Assembly (NCBI RefSeq): GCF_900104685.1 | Contig: NZ_LT629755.1 | Coordinates: 3,596,001 to 3,660,000, forward strand | DNA: 64,000 nucleotides | Reading direction: 5' to 3' | Source of the DNA: Agromyces flavus | GTDB taxonomy: Bacteria; Actinomycetota; Actinomycetes; Actinomycetales; Microbacteriaceae | Shown here: in pieces, positions 34,415 to 43,298 of the stretch | How positions within the stretch are numbered: position 1 is the stretch's first letter | How the letters are laid out: each line of letters opens with the position of its first letter | Notes under the pieces: generated by a model | Databases searched by the model: none | What the model saw: only the letters and a program-made list of their open reading frames with translations | Told to the model about the DNA's origin: nothing | Position numbers and translations under genes: made by a program

Positions 34415-36487
34415 TCAGGCGAGGCGGATGATGCGGCTCGCGCCCGCCGGGACGCGCGCCGCGCCATCCGTCGTCTCGCCCGTCGCGACATCCGTGCCGC
34501 GCGCGTCGATCGCGACATCGGCAGCCGCGTGGTTGATCGCCACGACGTAGCGCGTGCCGTCGTCGGCGACGCGCACGACCTTCTCGAGGCCGGACGGAGG
34601 CGGAACGACATCGAGTCCGGCGTCGCTGAGCACGTCGTCGATGAACGCACCGAGGTCGGCCCCGTCGAGCCGGGTCGAGACGTACCAGGCAGCACCGTCG
34701 CCGATCGCGTTGCGCGTGATGGCGGGCATCCCCGCGGCGGGGCCGTCGATGTAGTGCTCGACCGCGTCGGCGCCCTCGAGCGTGATCTCGTCGGTCCACA
34801 CGGTGCCGGTCGTGCTGCCGGTCACCGCGACATGGCCGCCCTCGCGGAGCGGCTGGAACTCCTCGATCGCAAGGCCCAGCACATCCCGCAGCATCCCGGG
34901 GAACGGCCCGCGCGGAACCGTGTCGTGCTCGTCGACGATGCCCGAGAAGTACGACACCGCGAGCGTGCCGCCGCCCTCGACGTACGCGCGCAAGTTGGCG
35001 GCCGACGCGTCGTCGAGCAGGTACAGCGACGGGGCGAATACCGCCCGGTACTTCGAGAGGTCGTGCGACGGGTGCACGAAGTCGACCGTCACGCCGAGCT
35101 TCCAGAGCTCGGCATAGAACGCCTCGACGCGCTCGCGGTGCGAGAGGTCGACCGACGGACGCCACTCGAGATCCTGCGCCCAGAACGATTCGGTGCTCCA
35201 GACGATGGCGACGGATGCCTCGACCCGGCTGCCGCGCAGCTCGGACGCGGTGCCCAACAGCTCGCCGAGGCCGACGACCTCGCGCCACACGCGCGACGTG
35301 CGCCCGGCGTGGGGGAGCATCGCCGAGTGGAACTTCTCGGCGCCGAAGCGGCTCGCGCGGAACTGGAAGAAGAGGATGCCATCGGCCCCGCGCGCGAGGT
35401 GGGAGAGCGAGTTGCGCGCGAGCTCGCCCGGGCGCTTCGCGACGTTCCGGGGCTGCCAGTTCACGGCCGACGTGGAGTGCTCCATGAGCACCCAGGGCTT
35501 GCCGCCCGCGAGGGAGCGCGTGAAGTCGGCGTCCATCGCGAGCATCACATGCGCGTCGAGCCGTGATGCGGTGAGGTAATGGTCGTTCGAGACGATGTCG
35601 ACCTCGGGCGCCCACTTCCAGTAGTCGACCGACGGGCAGCTCGTGGCCATGAAGTTCGTCGTGATCGGCTGCGAGGCATGGCGTCGGATCGCGTCGCGCT
35701 CGAGGATGAAGCACTCCAGCAACGCGTCGGACGAGAAGCGGGCGAAGTCGAGGCGGTGCGCCGGGTTCGACACGCTCGCCGAGGTGCGCGGGGCGTCCAC
35801 TTCGTCGAACGAGCCGTACAGCTGGCCCCAGAACGAGGTGCCCCAGGCCCGGTTGAGCGCGTCGATCGAGCCGTACCTGCGCTCGAGCCATCCGCGGAAA
35901 TTCAGGACGGATGCCTCGTCGTAGCTGTCGCTGACCGGTGCGCCGTACTCGTTGTGGACGTGCCACATGACGACCGCCGGGTGGTGCGCGTAGCGCTCCG
36001 CGAGCTTCTCGGCGATCGCCGACGCCGCACGTCGGTACTCGGGCGAGCTCGGCGAGACGATGCCGCGCGAGCCGAACCCGAGCGGCACGCCGTCGCGTGT
36101 GACCGGCCGGGCGTGCGGATACGCGTTCCAGAACCAGGCGGGCGGCACGGTCGTCGGCGTGCCGAGGTCGACGTCGATGCCGGCGCCGGCGAGCAGGTCG
36201 AGCACCTCGTCGAGGAACGAGAAGTCGTACTCGCCCTCTCGTGGCTCGAGCAGCGCCCACGAGAAGATGCCCACGCTCACGAGGTTCACCCCCGCCTGCC
36301 GCATGAGCTCGATGTCCTCGAGCCACGTCTCGCGGTCCCACTGCTCGGGGTTGTAGTCGCCGCCGAAGCGGATGGCCGAGGTGCCGGGAATCCAGCCGCT
36401 TCGCGGCTCAGCGGCGGGCGCCGCGGCGGGATCGGCCGAGGGTGCGGAGGCGACCTCGTGATTGGTCGGCGCGGGGTGCGAGGGCAT
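34415..36487 (-). CDS. Beta-galactosidase, GH42, intracellular
   Basis: A 690-residue GH42 beta-galactosidase without signal peptide. The acid/base is Glu180 in WHVHNEYG and the nucleophile Glu336 in VLMEHSTSAVNW. IRFGGDYNPEQW at 39-50 is the family N-terminal signature. The first 30 residues are Ala/Pro-rich and probably disordered. It would degrade the galacto-oligosaccharides released by the GH53 enzyme after import. GGGAGATC lies upstream of the ATG at 36487. It is transcribed leftward from the divergent regulatory region, together with GH53. The 122 bases before GH53 contain a short tandem repeat of GGTGCTGGTGG type. Confidence 0.92.
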   Translation of the reverse strand: MPSHPAPTNHEVASAPSADPAAAPAAEPRSGWIPGTSAIRFGGDYNPEQWDRETWLEDIELMRQAGVNLVSVGIFSWALLEPREGEYDFSFLDEVLDLLAGAGIDVDLGTPTTVPPAWFWNAYPHARPVTRDGVPLGFGSRGIVSPSSPEYRRAASAIAEKLAERYAHHPAVVMWHVHNEYGAPVSDSYDEASVLNFRGWLERRYGSIDALNRAWGTSFWGQLYGSFDEVDAPRTSASVSNPAHRLDFARFSSDALLECFILERDAIRRHASQPITTNFMATSCPSVDYWKWAPEVDIVSNDHYLTASRLDAHVMLAMDADFTRSLAGGKPWVLMEHSTSAVNWQPRNVAKRPGELARNSLSHLARGADGILFFQFRASRFGAEKFHSAMLPHAGRTSRVWREVVGLGELLGTASELRGSRVEASVAIVWSTESFWAQDLEWRPSVDLSHRERVEAFYAELWKLGVTVDFVHPSHDLSKYRAVFAPSLYLLDDASAANLRAYVEGGGTLAVSYFSGIVDEHDTVPRGPFPGMLRDVLGLAIEEFQPLREGGHVAVTGSTTGTVWTDEITLEGADAVEHYIDGPAAGMPAITRNAIGDGAAWYVSTRLDGADLGAFIDDVLSDAGLDVVPPPSGLEKVVRVADDGTRYVVAINHAAADVAIDARGTDVATGETTDGAARVPAGASRIIRLA

Positions 36488-36507
36488 GGAGCGATCTCCC
36501 TTGATGA

Positions 36508-36523
36508 CTGTGTGCGCTCACAG
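36508..36523. promoter_or_regulatory. LacI-type operator near the GH42 start
   Basis: CTGTGTGCGCTCACAG is a near-perfect palindrome around GCGC with one mismatch (half-sites CTGTGTGC and CTGTGAGC). It sits 20 bases upstream of the GH42 start codon and matches the TGTGAGCGCTCACA consensus of LacI/GalR regulators. The regulator at 40154 is the likely binder. Confidence 0.75.
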
Positions 36524-36578
36524 TTCTAGCACACCATGCGCGTCCCGCAACATCGCGAGATGAGGCCCAATTCCCGAG

Positions 36579-36622
36579 TTGACAGTCGGACCGGCCGTGT
36601 GCATTACTAGGAGCGCTCACAG
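36579..36622 (+). promoter_or_regulatory. Promoter and second LacI-type operator of the galactan importer operon
   Basis: TTGACA (36579-36584) and CATTAC (36602-36607) are spaced 17 bases, a sigma-A-like promoter pointing to the binding-protein gene. Immediately after, CTAGGAGC/GCTCACAG (36607-36622) is a weaker copy of the operator at 36508 with an identical right half. Its position over the -10 end and transcription start fits repression. The two operators are about 99 bp apart, which would permit looping between the divergent promoters (inference). Confidence 0.68.
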
Positions 36623-36705
36623 GCACACCGTCGTCCACCCGGTCGAGCGGCGAGCCCAGAGCATCCCGCGATCACAGCTTCCACAGCTTTCGACAAGGAG
36701 GACGA

Positions 36706-38016
36706 ATGCGTGCAGCATTCCGCACCGGGGCGCTCGCCTCGGTGGCCGCGGCGGCGCTCATCCTGACCGGCTGCGCAGCCGGCAGCGGCGAGACCCAGGG
36801 CAGCGCCGACGACCCGATCGAGCTCACCTACTGGGCCTGGGCGCCCAATCTCGACAAGGTGGTCGACATCTGGAACGAGGAGCACCCCGAGATCCAGGTC
36901 ACCGTCAACAAGCAGGACGGCGGCGACCCCGCGATCACCAAGCTGCTCACGGCCATCAAGGCCGGCAGCGGTGCGCCCGACCTGATCCAGGCCGAGTACC
37001 AGAAGATCCCGACGCTCGTCGCGTCGGACGCGCTCGCCGACCTCGGCGGCACGATCGACGGCGACCTCGCCGGCCAGTTCCCGGAGGGCGTCTGGCAGTC
37101 GGTCACGCTCGGCGGCGACGCCGTCTACGCGATCCCGCAAGACACCGGCCCCATGATGTTCTACTACCGCGAGGACATCTTCTCGGACCTCGGCCTCACC
37201 GTGCCCACCACCTGGCAGGAGTACGCCGAGACCGCTCGCGCCCTCCACGCCGCCGACCCGTCGAAGTTCCTCGGCACGTTCTCGGCCAATGACGCCGGAT
37301 GGTTCGCCGGCCTGTCGCAGCAGGCGGAGGCCGAGTGGTGGTCGATCGACGGCGAAGCCTGGGGCGTCGGCATCGACGAGGAGCCCACGCAGCGGGTCGC
37401 CGAGTACTGGGGCGGCCTCGTCGAGGAGGGCGTCATCGACAACAAGCCCATGTACACCCCCGAGTGGAACGCCGGCCTCAATGACGGCACGCAGGCCGGA
37501 TGGCTCGGCGCTGTCTGGGGCCCGGGCGTGCTGAGCGGCAACGCCGCCGACACCGCCGGCCTCTGGAAGGCCGCGCCGCTGCCCACGTGGGACGGCGAGG
37601 ATTCGAACGGCAACTGGGGCGGCTCGTCGACGGCGGTCACCACGCAGTCGAAGCACGTCGAGGCTGCGACCGAGTTCGCGACCTGGCTGAACACCGACCC
37701 CGAGGCGGTGCAGGCGCTCGTCGACACATCGGGTATCTACCCGGCGGCGACGGATGCCGCGGCATCCGCCCTCACCGAGGCGCCCGAGTTCTTCAGCAAC
37801 CAGCCCGACTTCTACGAGGTCGCCGCCGAGGCCGCCGCCGCGGTCGCGCCGTTCCAGTACGGCCCGAACGTGAACGTCGCGTTCAGCGCGTACAACGACG
37901 AGTTCGCCAAGGCCGCCGAGGCGAAGTCGAAGGCCGCGTTCCTCGAAGCCGTCGGGGCGATGCAGCAGATCACGGTCGACGACCTGGAGTCGAGCGGCTT
38001 CACGGTCGCCGAATAG
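36706..38016 (+). CDS. Extracellular sugar-binding lipoprotein of the galactan importer
   Basis: A 436-residue CUT1-type solute-binding protein. The signal ends in the lipobox LILTGCAAG, so it is anchored to the membrane outer face. The body shows the family pattern (LTYWAWAPNLDKVVDIWNEE, AITKLLTAIKAGSGAPDLI, and DTGPMMFYYREDIFSDLGL). GAAGGAGGA-like sequence precedes the ATG. The neighbouring GH53, GH42 and LacI genes point to galacto-oligosaccharides as ligand. A strong hairpin after its stop separates it from the permeases. Confidence 0.9.
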   Translation: MRAAFRTGALASVAAAALILTGCAAGSGETQGSADDPIELTYWAWAPNLDKVVDIWNEEHPEIQVTVNKQDGGDPAITKLLTAIKAGSGAPDLIQAEYQKIPTLVASDALADLGGTIDGDLAGQFPEGVWQSVTLGGDAVYAIPQDTGPMMFYYREDIFSDLGLTVPTTWQEYAETARALHAADPSKFLGTFSANDAGWFAGLSQQAEAEWWSIDGEAWGVGIDEEPTQRVAEYWGGLVEEGVIDNKPMYTPEWNAGLNDGTQAGWLGAVWGPGVLSGNAADTAGLWKAAPLPTWDGEDSNGNWGGSSTAVTTQSKHVEAATEFATWLNTDPEAVQALVDTSGIYPAATDAAASALTEAPEFFSNQPDFYEVAAEAAAAVAPFQYGPNVNVAFSAYNDEFAKAAEAKSKAAFLEAVGAMQQITVDDLESSGFTVAE

Positions 38017-38025
38017 GTCGCCCAC

Positions 38026-38104
38026 GCGGGTCGAGGAGCCGCGAAGCGGCGTCTCGAAACCCTCCTCGGTTTCGAGGCGCCGCAGCACCGGCTCCTCGAC
38101 CCGC
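38026..38104. repeat. Nested palindrome between binding-protein and permease genes
   Basis: The outer arms GCGGGTCGAGGAGCC (38026-38040) and GGCTCCTCGACCCGC (38090-38104) are perfect complements. The inner arms GGCGTCTCGAAACC (38048-38061) and GGTTTCGAGGCGCC (38068-38081) have one mismatch. The GGTTTCGAG/CTCCTCGACC words recall repeats I know from many Microbacteriaceae genomes. In the operon it could stabilise the binding-protein mRNA or dampen permease expression (inference). Confidence 0.82.
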
Positions 38105-38129
38105 ACCGGCACGCCTGAAGGAGTCATGC

Positions 38130-39080
38130 ATGACCACCGCCGCCACCGCCTCCACGCGCCCCGCGACATCCGCTCGCCGGGGGCGCCGCCGCACCCTCAC
38201 GCCGTGGGGGATGCTCGCTCCGGCCATCGTGCTGTTCACGCTGTTCATGGCCGCGCCGATCGTCTACACGGTGATCCTCTCCTTCCAGAAGGAGGTCGTG
38301 AACGGGCTGGGTCTCGGCTCGGGCGCGCGCAGCCGACAGTTCGCCGGGCTCGAGAACTACGTCGCGTCGCTGACCAGCCCTGAGTTCCTCGCGAGTGTCG
38401 GGCGCGTGCTCGTGTACGGGCTCATCCTCGTCCCGACCATGCTCGGCCTCGCGCTCCTCTTCGCGCTGCTGCTCGACGCGCGGCGCACCGGCGCCAAGGG
38501 ATTCTCACGCGTCTCGATCTTCCTGCCGTACGCGGTGCCGGCGGTCATCTCGTCGCTGCTGTGGGGCTTCCTCTACCTGCCCGCCGTGAGCCCGTTCTAC
38601 TGGGTGTTCGAGCAGCTCGGATGGGACGTGCCATCCCTGCTGTCGCCGGGTCTCGTGATCTTCGCGATCGCCAACATCGGCCTCTGGGGCGGCGTCGGCT
38701 TCAACATGATCGTGATCTACACGTCATTGAAGGCCGTGCCGCAGGAGATCTACGAGGCCGCCCGCATCGACGGTGCGTCCGAGGCGCAGATCGCCTGGCG
38801 CATCAAGGTGCCGATCATCATGCCGGCGCTCATCATGACCGCGCTGTTCTCGATGATCGCGACGCTGCAGGTGTTCGCCGAGCCCACCACCCTGCGGCCG
38901 CTCACGAACAGCCTTTCGACGACGTGGTCGCCGCTCATGCTCGTCTACCGCGACGCGTTCACGCGCGACGACATCTACAGCGCCGCCGCGACCTCCGTCA
39001 TCATCGCGGCCGCGACGTTCGCGCTCTCGTTCCTGTTCCTCCGCGTCGTGCAGCGGCGCGCCTTCGGTCAGGAGGACTGA
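38130..39080 (+). CDS. Sugar ABC transporter permease, MalF type (galactan locus)
   Basis: A 316-residue CUT1 permease. An N-terminal Arg-rich stretch is followed by the first span (MLAPAIVLFTLFMAAPIVYT) and further spans; the EAA loop reads IYEAARIDGASEAQIAW then VPIIMPA. GAAGGAG (38118-38124) precedes the ATG at 38130. It is three bases from the next permease gene. With the binding protein upstream it imports galactan-derived oligosaccharides (inference from context). Confidence 0.9.
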   Translation: MTTAATASTRPATSARRGRRRTLTPWGMLAPAIVLFTLFMAAPIVYTVILSFQKEVVNGLGLGSGARSRQFAGLENYVASLTSPEFLASVGRVLVYGLILVPTMLGLALLFALLLDARRTGAKGFSRVSIFLPYAVPAVISSLLWGFLYLPAVSPFYWVFEQLGWDVPSLLSPGLVIFAIANIGLWGGVGFNMIVIYTSLKAVPQEIYEAARIDGASEAQIAWRIKVPIIMPALIMTALFSMIATLQVFAEPTTLRPLTNSLSTTWSPLMLVYRDAFTRDDIYSAAATSVIIAAATFALSFLFLRVVQRRAFGQED

Positions 39081-39083
39081 CCC

Positions 39084-40055
39084 ATGACCGCCACCCAGCC
39101 CGTCGGAACCGAGACCCGCGCGGCCGTGCTGCCCGAAGTCGCACCCTCCGGTCGCGGCGGCCGCCGCGACCGTGCCCGTCGCGACCGCGACCTGCGCCGC
39201 GCCCCCGCCTCGAGCGGGGAGCAGCGGATGCCGCTCGCCCTCGGCTCGACGGCCGTCCTCCTGCTCGGGGCGCTCTACTGCCTCCTGCCCGTCGCATGGG
39301 TGCTCGTCGCGTCGACGAAGGACGCCGCCGAGCTGTTCTCGACGTTCACATTCGCGCCATCGACGCACCTGTGGGACAACATCGTCGAGCTCACGGCCTA
39401 CCGGGACGGCCTCTACTGGCGGTGGATGCTGAACACCGCGCTGTACGCGGGTGTCGGCGCCGTCGTGTCGACCTACGTGTCCGCGATCTCGGGCTACGCT
39501 CTCGCCAAGTACTCGTTCGCGGGCAAGGGCGTCGTGTTCAAGGTCCTGCTCATGGGTGTGCTCGTACCGGCGGTCATCCTCGCCATCCCGCAGTACCTCC
39601 TGCTCGCGCAGGTCGGGCTCACGAACACGTACTGGTCGGTGCTCCTGCCGCAGCTGATCAGCCCGTACGGCATCTACCTCGCGCGCATCTATGCGGCGGC
39701 GGCCGTTCCGACCGATGTCGTCGAGTCGGCCCGCACCGAGGGTGCCCGGGAGCTGTACATCTTCCACCGCATCGCCCTGCCGATGATGGGACCCGGCCTC
39801 GTCACGATCTTCCTGTTCCAGTTCGTCGCGGTCTGGAACAACTTCATGCTGCCGTACATCATGCTCGGCAACGACGAGCTCTTCCCGATCACCGTGGGCC
39901 TGCACGGCCTGCTCAACCAGGGTGCATCGCTCCCGGCGATGTACACGCTCGTGATCACGGGGGCGCTGCTGTCGGTCGTGCCACTCATCGCCCTGTTCCT
40001 CGTGCTCCAGCGGTACTGGCGGGTCGACCTCGCGGCCGGTGCCGTGAAGGCGTGA
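39084..40055 (+). CDS. Sugar ABC transporter permease, MalG type (galactan locus)
   Basis: A 323-residue partner permease. A long basic N-terminus (about 45 residues, Arg/Ala-rich) precedes the first span; the EAA-type loop reads VVESARTEGARELYIF then IALPMMGPG. The segment FVAVWNNFMLPYIML is the MalG hallmark. It follows the MalF-type gene by three bases. Like the first importer in the window there is no ATPase gene, so a shared ATPase encoded elsewhere is expected. Confidence 0.9.
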   Translation: MTATQPVGTETRAAVLPEVAPSGRGGRRDRARRDRDLRRAPASSGEQRMPLALGSTAVLLLGALYCLLPVAWVLVASTKDAAELFSTFTFAPSTHLWDNIVELTAYRDGLYWRWMLNTALYAGVGAVVSTYVSAISGYALAKYSFAGKGVVFKVLLMGVLVPAVILAIPQYLLLAQVGLTNTYWSVLLPQLISPYGIYLARIYAAAAVPTDVVESARTEGARELYIFHRIALPMMGPGLVTIFLFQFVAVWNNFMLPYIMLGNDELFPITVGLHGLLNQGASLPAMYTLVITGALLSVVPLIALFLVLQRYWRVDLAAGAVKA

Positions 40056-40141
40056 GCGAAGCGGATGCCACGGGTCATGCGGCGCGGCCGGCGCCGCGCG
40101 ACACCGGTCGCGGCGCACGACACGGCCGCACCGCCCGCACC

Positions 40142-40147
40142 TACACT
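40142..40147 (+). promoter_or_regulatory. -10 box for a leaderless LacI transcript
   Basis: TACACT lies six bases before the GTG start codon at 40154 and no ribosome binding site is present. That spacing puts the transcription start at the start codon, as in many actinobacterial leaderless mRNAs. No clear -35 box is visible. Confidence 0.55.
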
Positions 40148-40153
40148 GGCCAC

Positions 40154-41173
40154 GTGAACGAGCATGTCCACCGCAAGCGGCCCACCATCGAGGATGTCGC
40201 CCGCGAGTCGGGCGTGTCCCGGGGCACGGTGTCGCGCGTGCTCAACGGGGGACACTGGGTGAGCGACGAGGCCCGGGTGGCCGTGGAGCGCGCGATCAAG
40301 AAGACCGGCTATCGCATCAATCCCCACGCCCGGAACCTCGCGACCGCGCGGGCGAACTCGATCGCCTTCCTGCTCACCGAGTCGCAGGACCGGCTCTTCG
40401 AGGACCCGAACTTCTCGACGCTCATGCGCGGCGCCGCCGACGCGCTGGCGGAACGCGACATTCCCCTGGTGTTGCTCATGGCAGGCTCCGACGACGAGCA
40501 GCGTCGCGCGACCGACTTCATCATGGCCGGGCACGTCGACGGAGCCCTGCTCGTCTCCTCGCATCGAGGTCGCGAGGGCTTCCTGAAGACGCTCGTCGAC
40601 GCCGAGGTGCCCGTCGTCTCGTGCGGCATCCCCCTCGGGTACGAGCGGCGCATCGGCTACGTCGCGGCCGACGACCTCGACGGTGCGCGCGATATGGTCG
40701 CCTACCTTCGCGACGTCGCCGGACGCTCGCGCATCGCGACGATCACCGGTCCGCAGGACACCTCGGGCGGCCTCGGCCGGCTCGAGGGGTACCGCGCCGA
40801 GCTCGGCGACGCGTTCGACGAGCGGCTGGTGGTCGCCGGCGACTACTCCCGTGCCTCGGGGGTGCGGGCGATGGAGGAACTGCTCGAACGGCAGCCCGAC
40901 CTCGACGCCGTCTTCGTGGCGAATGACATGATGGCGGCCGGAGCGGTCGACGTGCTGCGCGCCGCCGGCCGTCGGGTGCCCGAGGATGTCGCGGTCGCGG
41001 GCTTCGACGACGCGCCCATCGCGACGCGCGTCGAGCCGCAGCTCACGACGATGCGGCAGCCGCTCGAGCGCATCGCGCATGAGATGGTGCGCATGCTGCT
41101 CGACCTCGTCGATGGGCGCCCCGCAGCACGGATGACGCTGCCGACGGAGCTCGTTCGGCGCGCGTCGGCGTAG
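40154..41173 (+). CDS. LacI family regulator of the galactan locus
   Basis: A 339-residue LacI/GalR repressor. The helix-turn-helix reads IEDVARESGVSRGTVSRVLNG, the hinge YRINPHARNLATA, and the sensor domain ends in DVAVAGFDDAPIATRVEPQLTTMRQP. It starts at GTG 40154 behind a -10-like box. It closes the locus after the two permeases and is the natural candidate to bind the two operators at 36508-36622, with a galactose-containing sugar as inducer. Confidence 0.92.
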   Translation: MNEHVHRKRPTIEDVARESGVSRGTVSRVLNGGHWVSDEARVAVERAIKKTGYRINPHARNLATARANSIAFLLTESQDRLFEDPNFSTLMRGAADALAERDIPLVLLMAGSDDEQRRATDFIMAGHVDGALLVSSHRGREGFLKTLVDAEVPVVSCGIPLGYERRIGYVAADDLDGARDMVAYLRDVAGRSRIATITGPQDTSGGLGRLEGYRAELGDAFDERLVVAGDYSRASGVRAMEELLERQPDLDAVFVANDMMAAGAVDVLRAAGRRVPEDVAVAGFDDAPIATRVEPQLTTMRQPLERIAHEMVRMLLDLVDGRPAARMTLPTELVRRASA

Positions 41174-41194
41174 CGCCGGCGGGCTGACTCCGCC

Positions 41195-41464
41195 TTACCG
41201 GTGCACGTGCGACGGCTGCCCCGTCACGCTCGTGATGTCCCGCTCGGCGCGGTGCAGCAGGCGCTCCGACAGGTTGCCCAGCGCCCGGCCGACGGCGAGC
41301 TCGTCGCCGATCTCGGGCACGCTCGGGTCGTTCGGGTTGCGATTGGACCGGCCGACGCCGGTCACCTCCACGCCTCCCGGCGTCCGCACGCTCACGTTCG
41401 CGACCGTGTTGTTCTCTTCCTCGTCGATGTCGACGGTGATATTCCACTGCGTCGTGGCATCCAT
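41195..41464 (-). CDS. DUF1876 (dsRBD-like) protein
   Basis: An 89-residue protein of the actinobacterial DUF1876 family: WNITVDIDEEENNTVANVSV, GVGRSNRNPNDPSVPEIGDE and LAVGRALGNLSERLLH are the recognisable blocks. The family has a double-stranded-RNA-binding-domain-like fold; its role is not known. The ATG at 41464 is preferred because GGGAGG lies 12 bases upstream; a GTG at 41476 would be too close to it. Confidence 0.85.
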   Translation of the reverse strand: MDATTQWNITVDIDEEENNTVANVSVRTPGGVEVTGVGRSNRNPNDPSVPEIGDELAVGRALGNLSERLLHRAERDITSVTGQPSHVHR

Positions 41465-41775
41465 GGAACTCGCCACCCTCCCCGGTCTGGTTCCACCGAC
41501 AGGGTAGCGACCTGCGACCAGTGCGGCGAGGGCCGGATGTCACGTGGCTCAGGGCGTCGGAAGTGTGCTCCGTCGGGGTCGAACGCGGAGGAGACGCTCG
41601 GCCAGGCGGTACCGACGAAGACCGTCACGGCCGTCGGTCTCCATCGGACCGCACGGGGATGCTCGCACGACGGTCATCCGCCCCTGCGAGCTGAGCACCG
41701 ACGACGCCGAGACCAAACGGATACCACTGCGAGGAACGTCGATACCGAACCCGACTGGTCAGGAAGGACGATGAC

Positions 41776-42558
41776 ATGTCCACCCGCTTCGCCGGCCGCG
41801 CGGCATCCGCCTCGGTCGCGCTCATGGCCCTCACCGTGCTGCTCACCGGGTGCTCCTCTCCCGGCTCGCCGACCGCCGAAGAGCGGCAGCCTGCGGCGGA
41901 GTCGTCTGCGCCGCCGTCGCCCTCGCCCAGCCAGACGGGCTGTCCGAATCCGTACGGCGGGAGCTGCCTCGGGCCCGTGGACGCCGGCGAATATCGCACG
42001 ACAACCTTCACGCCGCGGATCACCTACACCGTTCCCGAGGGCTGGACGAACTTCGAAGACCTCATCGGCAATTTCGCCCTGTTCCGGCAGGAGGATGCGG
42101 ACGGCCAGCTCACGCCTCGCGGCGGCAGCTTCCTGGGCATCTTCAGCAACGTCCACGCCCCGGCGATCGACTGCCGAGAGGCCTGGCAGGAGGGTGTCGG
42201 GACGACGCCTGCCGAGCTCGTCGCCTGGTACCAGTCACTGCCGGGCCTGATCGTGGCGGAGCCCGTCGAGGTGACCGTCGGCGGACTCGAGGGCCTCCAG
42301 GTCGACCTGGAACTCGAGGAAGGCGACGACACGTGCACCTTCGACGGGAACGACGGCATCCCGCTGATCATGGGCGACGGCGTGTCGAGCCTCCACCACG
42401 TGATCCTCGACGAGATGGACATCCGGCTCGTCCTGCTCGAGTGGGGCGACGGCGGCAACATCGCCCTCGAGATCACGAACACGCGCGAGCAGCACAACGC
42501 TGAGGAGTTCCGCTCGCTGGTGCAGCCGATCGTCGACTCGCTCGTGTTCGAGCAGTGA
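41776..42558 (+). CDS. Hypothetical lipoprotein
   Basis: A 260-residue predicted lipoprotein with lipobox LTVLLTGCSS and a Ser/Pro-rich linker. The mature domain has FTPRITYTVPEGWTNFEDLI, then LGIFSNVHAP, and Cys residues in CREAWQE and DDTCTFDG. The layout resembles a widespread actinobacterial secreted family of unknown function. GGAAGG precedes the ATG. It has no operon partners. Confidence 0.75.
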   Translation: MSTRFAGRAASASVALMALTVLLTGCSSPGSPTAEERQPAAESSAPPSPSPSQTGCPNPYGGSCLGPVDAGEYRTTTFTPRITYTVPEGWTNFEDLIGNFALFRQEDADGQLTPRGGSFLGIFSNVHAPAIDCREAWQEGVGTTPAELVAWYQSLPGLIVAEPVEVTVGGLEGLQVDLELEEGDDTCTFDGNDGIPLIMGDGVSSLHHVILDEMDIRLVLLEWGDGGNIALEITNTREQHNAEEFRSLVQPIVDSLVFEQ

Positions 42559-42844
42559 CCCGGCTCGTCGCTCAGTGTTCCACGACGATCGCGAACGCCA
42601 TCCCATCCCACTCCTTCGCGCCGACGGTCCGACCTGGTGTCGCGATGCGTCCTGCGCGCCGAGCGCCGACGCCGCTGCGGAAGGTCGTCTGAGGTACCGG
42701 GCCGGGACCTGAGGTGGCGCGCCGTCCGACTGAGGTAGGAGCAGCCCCAGAAGATACGGCACTCGCCCGATACAGCGGGGCCCCCTCAGCGAGGAATCTG
42801 ACTGCAGGCGCCCGAACGGGCCCGAAGATCTGAAGGGATCGATC

Positions 42845-43030
42845 ATGAACCTCGCAGCCGGCTACATCGCCCAGACGCTCCGAGCCCACGACGAGCACCT
42901 CGCCGGTCGAGTGAACGAGCAGCGCCGGATGGCGGCCGAGGGTACCGAGCACCCCACGCTCCGTCACCGCATCGCCGGACTCGTGCTGCACCGCAGCCAC
43001 CACTCGGCGTCGGCGCTCGCCGCCCACTGA
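42845..43030 (+). CDS. Small His-rich hypothetical protein
   Basis: A 61-residue basic protein with two short helices (AAGYIAQTLRAHDEHLAGRV, GLVLHRSHHSASALAA). No family recognised. Codon third positions fit the genome and GAAGGGATC-like sequence lies upstream, so it is plausible but not proven. The 286 bases before it show no other gene. Confidence 0.45.
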   Translation: MNLAAGYIAQTLRAHDEHLAGRVNEQRRMAAEGTEHPTLRHRIAGLVLHRSHHSASALAAH

Positions 43031-43090
43031 CCCGACCACTGCCCCGGCAGCGGCATTCGCGGGAGTGGCTCGTGGCACCGGCATTCGCTG

Positions 43091-43152
43091 AAGTGCCGTT
43101 TCTGCGGAGGAGTGACCTTCCATTCCCGACCTCGGGCGCAGAAACGGCACTT
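43091..43152. repeat. Perfect 16-bp inverted repeat, AAGTGCCGTTTCTGCG family
   Basis: Left arm AAGTGCCGTTTCTGCG (43091-43106) and right arm CGCAGAAACGGCACTT (43137-43152) are exactly complementary over a 30-base loop. The same word recurs, with two changes, in both arms of the element at 62941-62999. It lies after the small gene at 42845 and before the Ogt gene. Confidence 0.82.
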
Positions 43153-43298
43153 AGGCGGGCGTGGGTCGGATGCCGGGCCGGCTGATGGCCCGGGATTCTG
43201 CGATCCGCCCGCCGTTCCACCGCCTGGTCCGATTGTCAGGTCCGATTCCCGCCATCGGTACCGGCCCACCGGGCACGTCGACGCGCGAGAATCAAGGC

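Noticed and set aside
32115..36341. A very long minus-strand frame covering both GH53 and GH42, as if they were one fused protein
   Set aside because: Upstream of 34292 the translation is a low-information shadow of the GH42 gene in another frame; the GH53 start has its own signal peptide and ribosome binding site.
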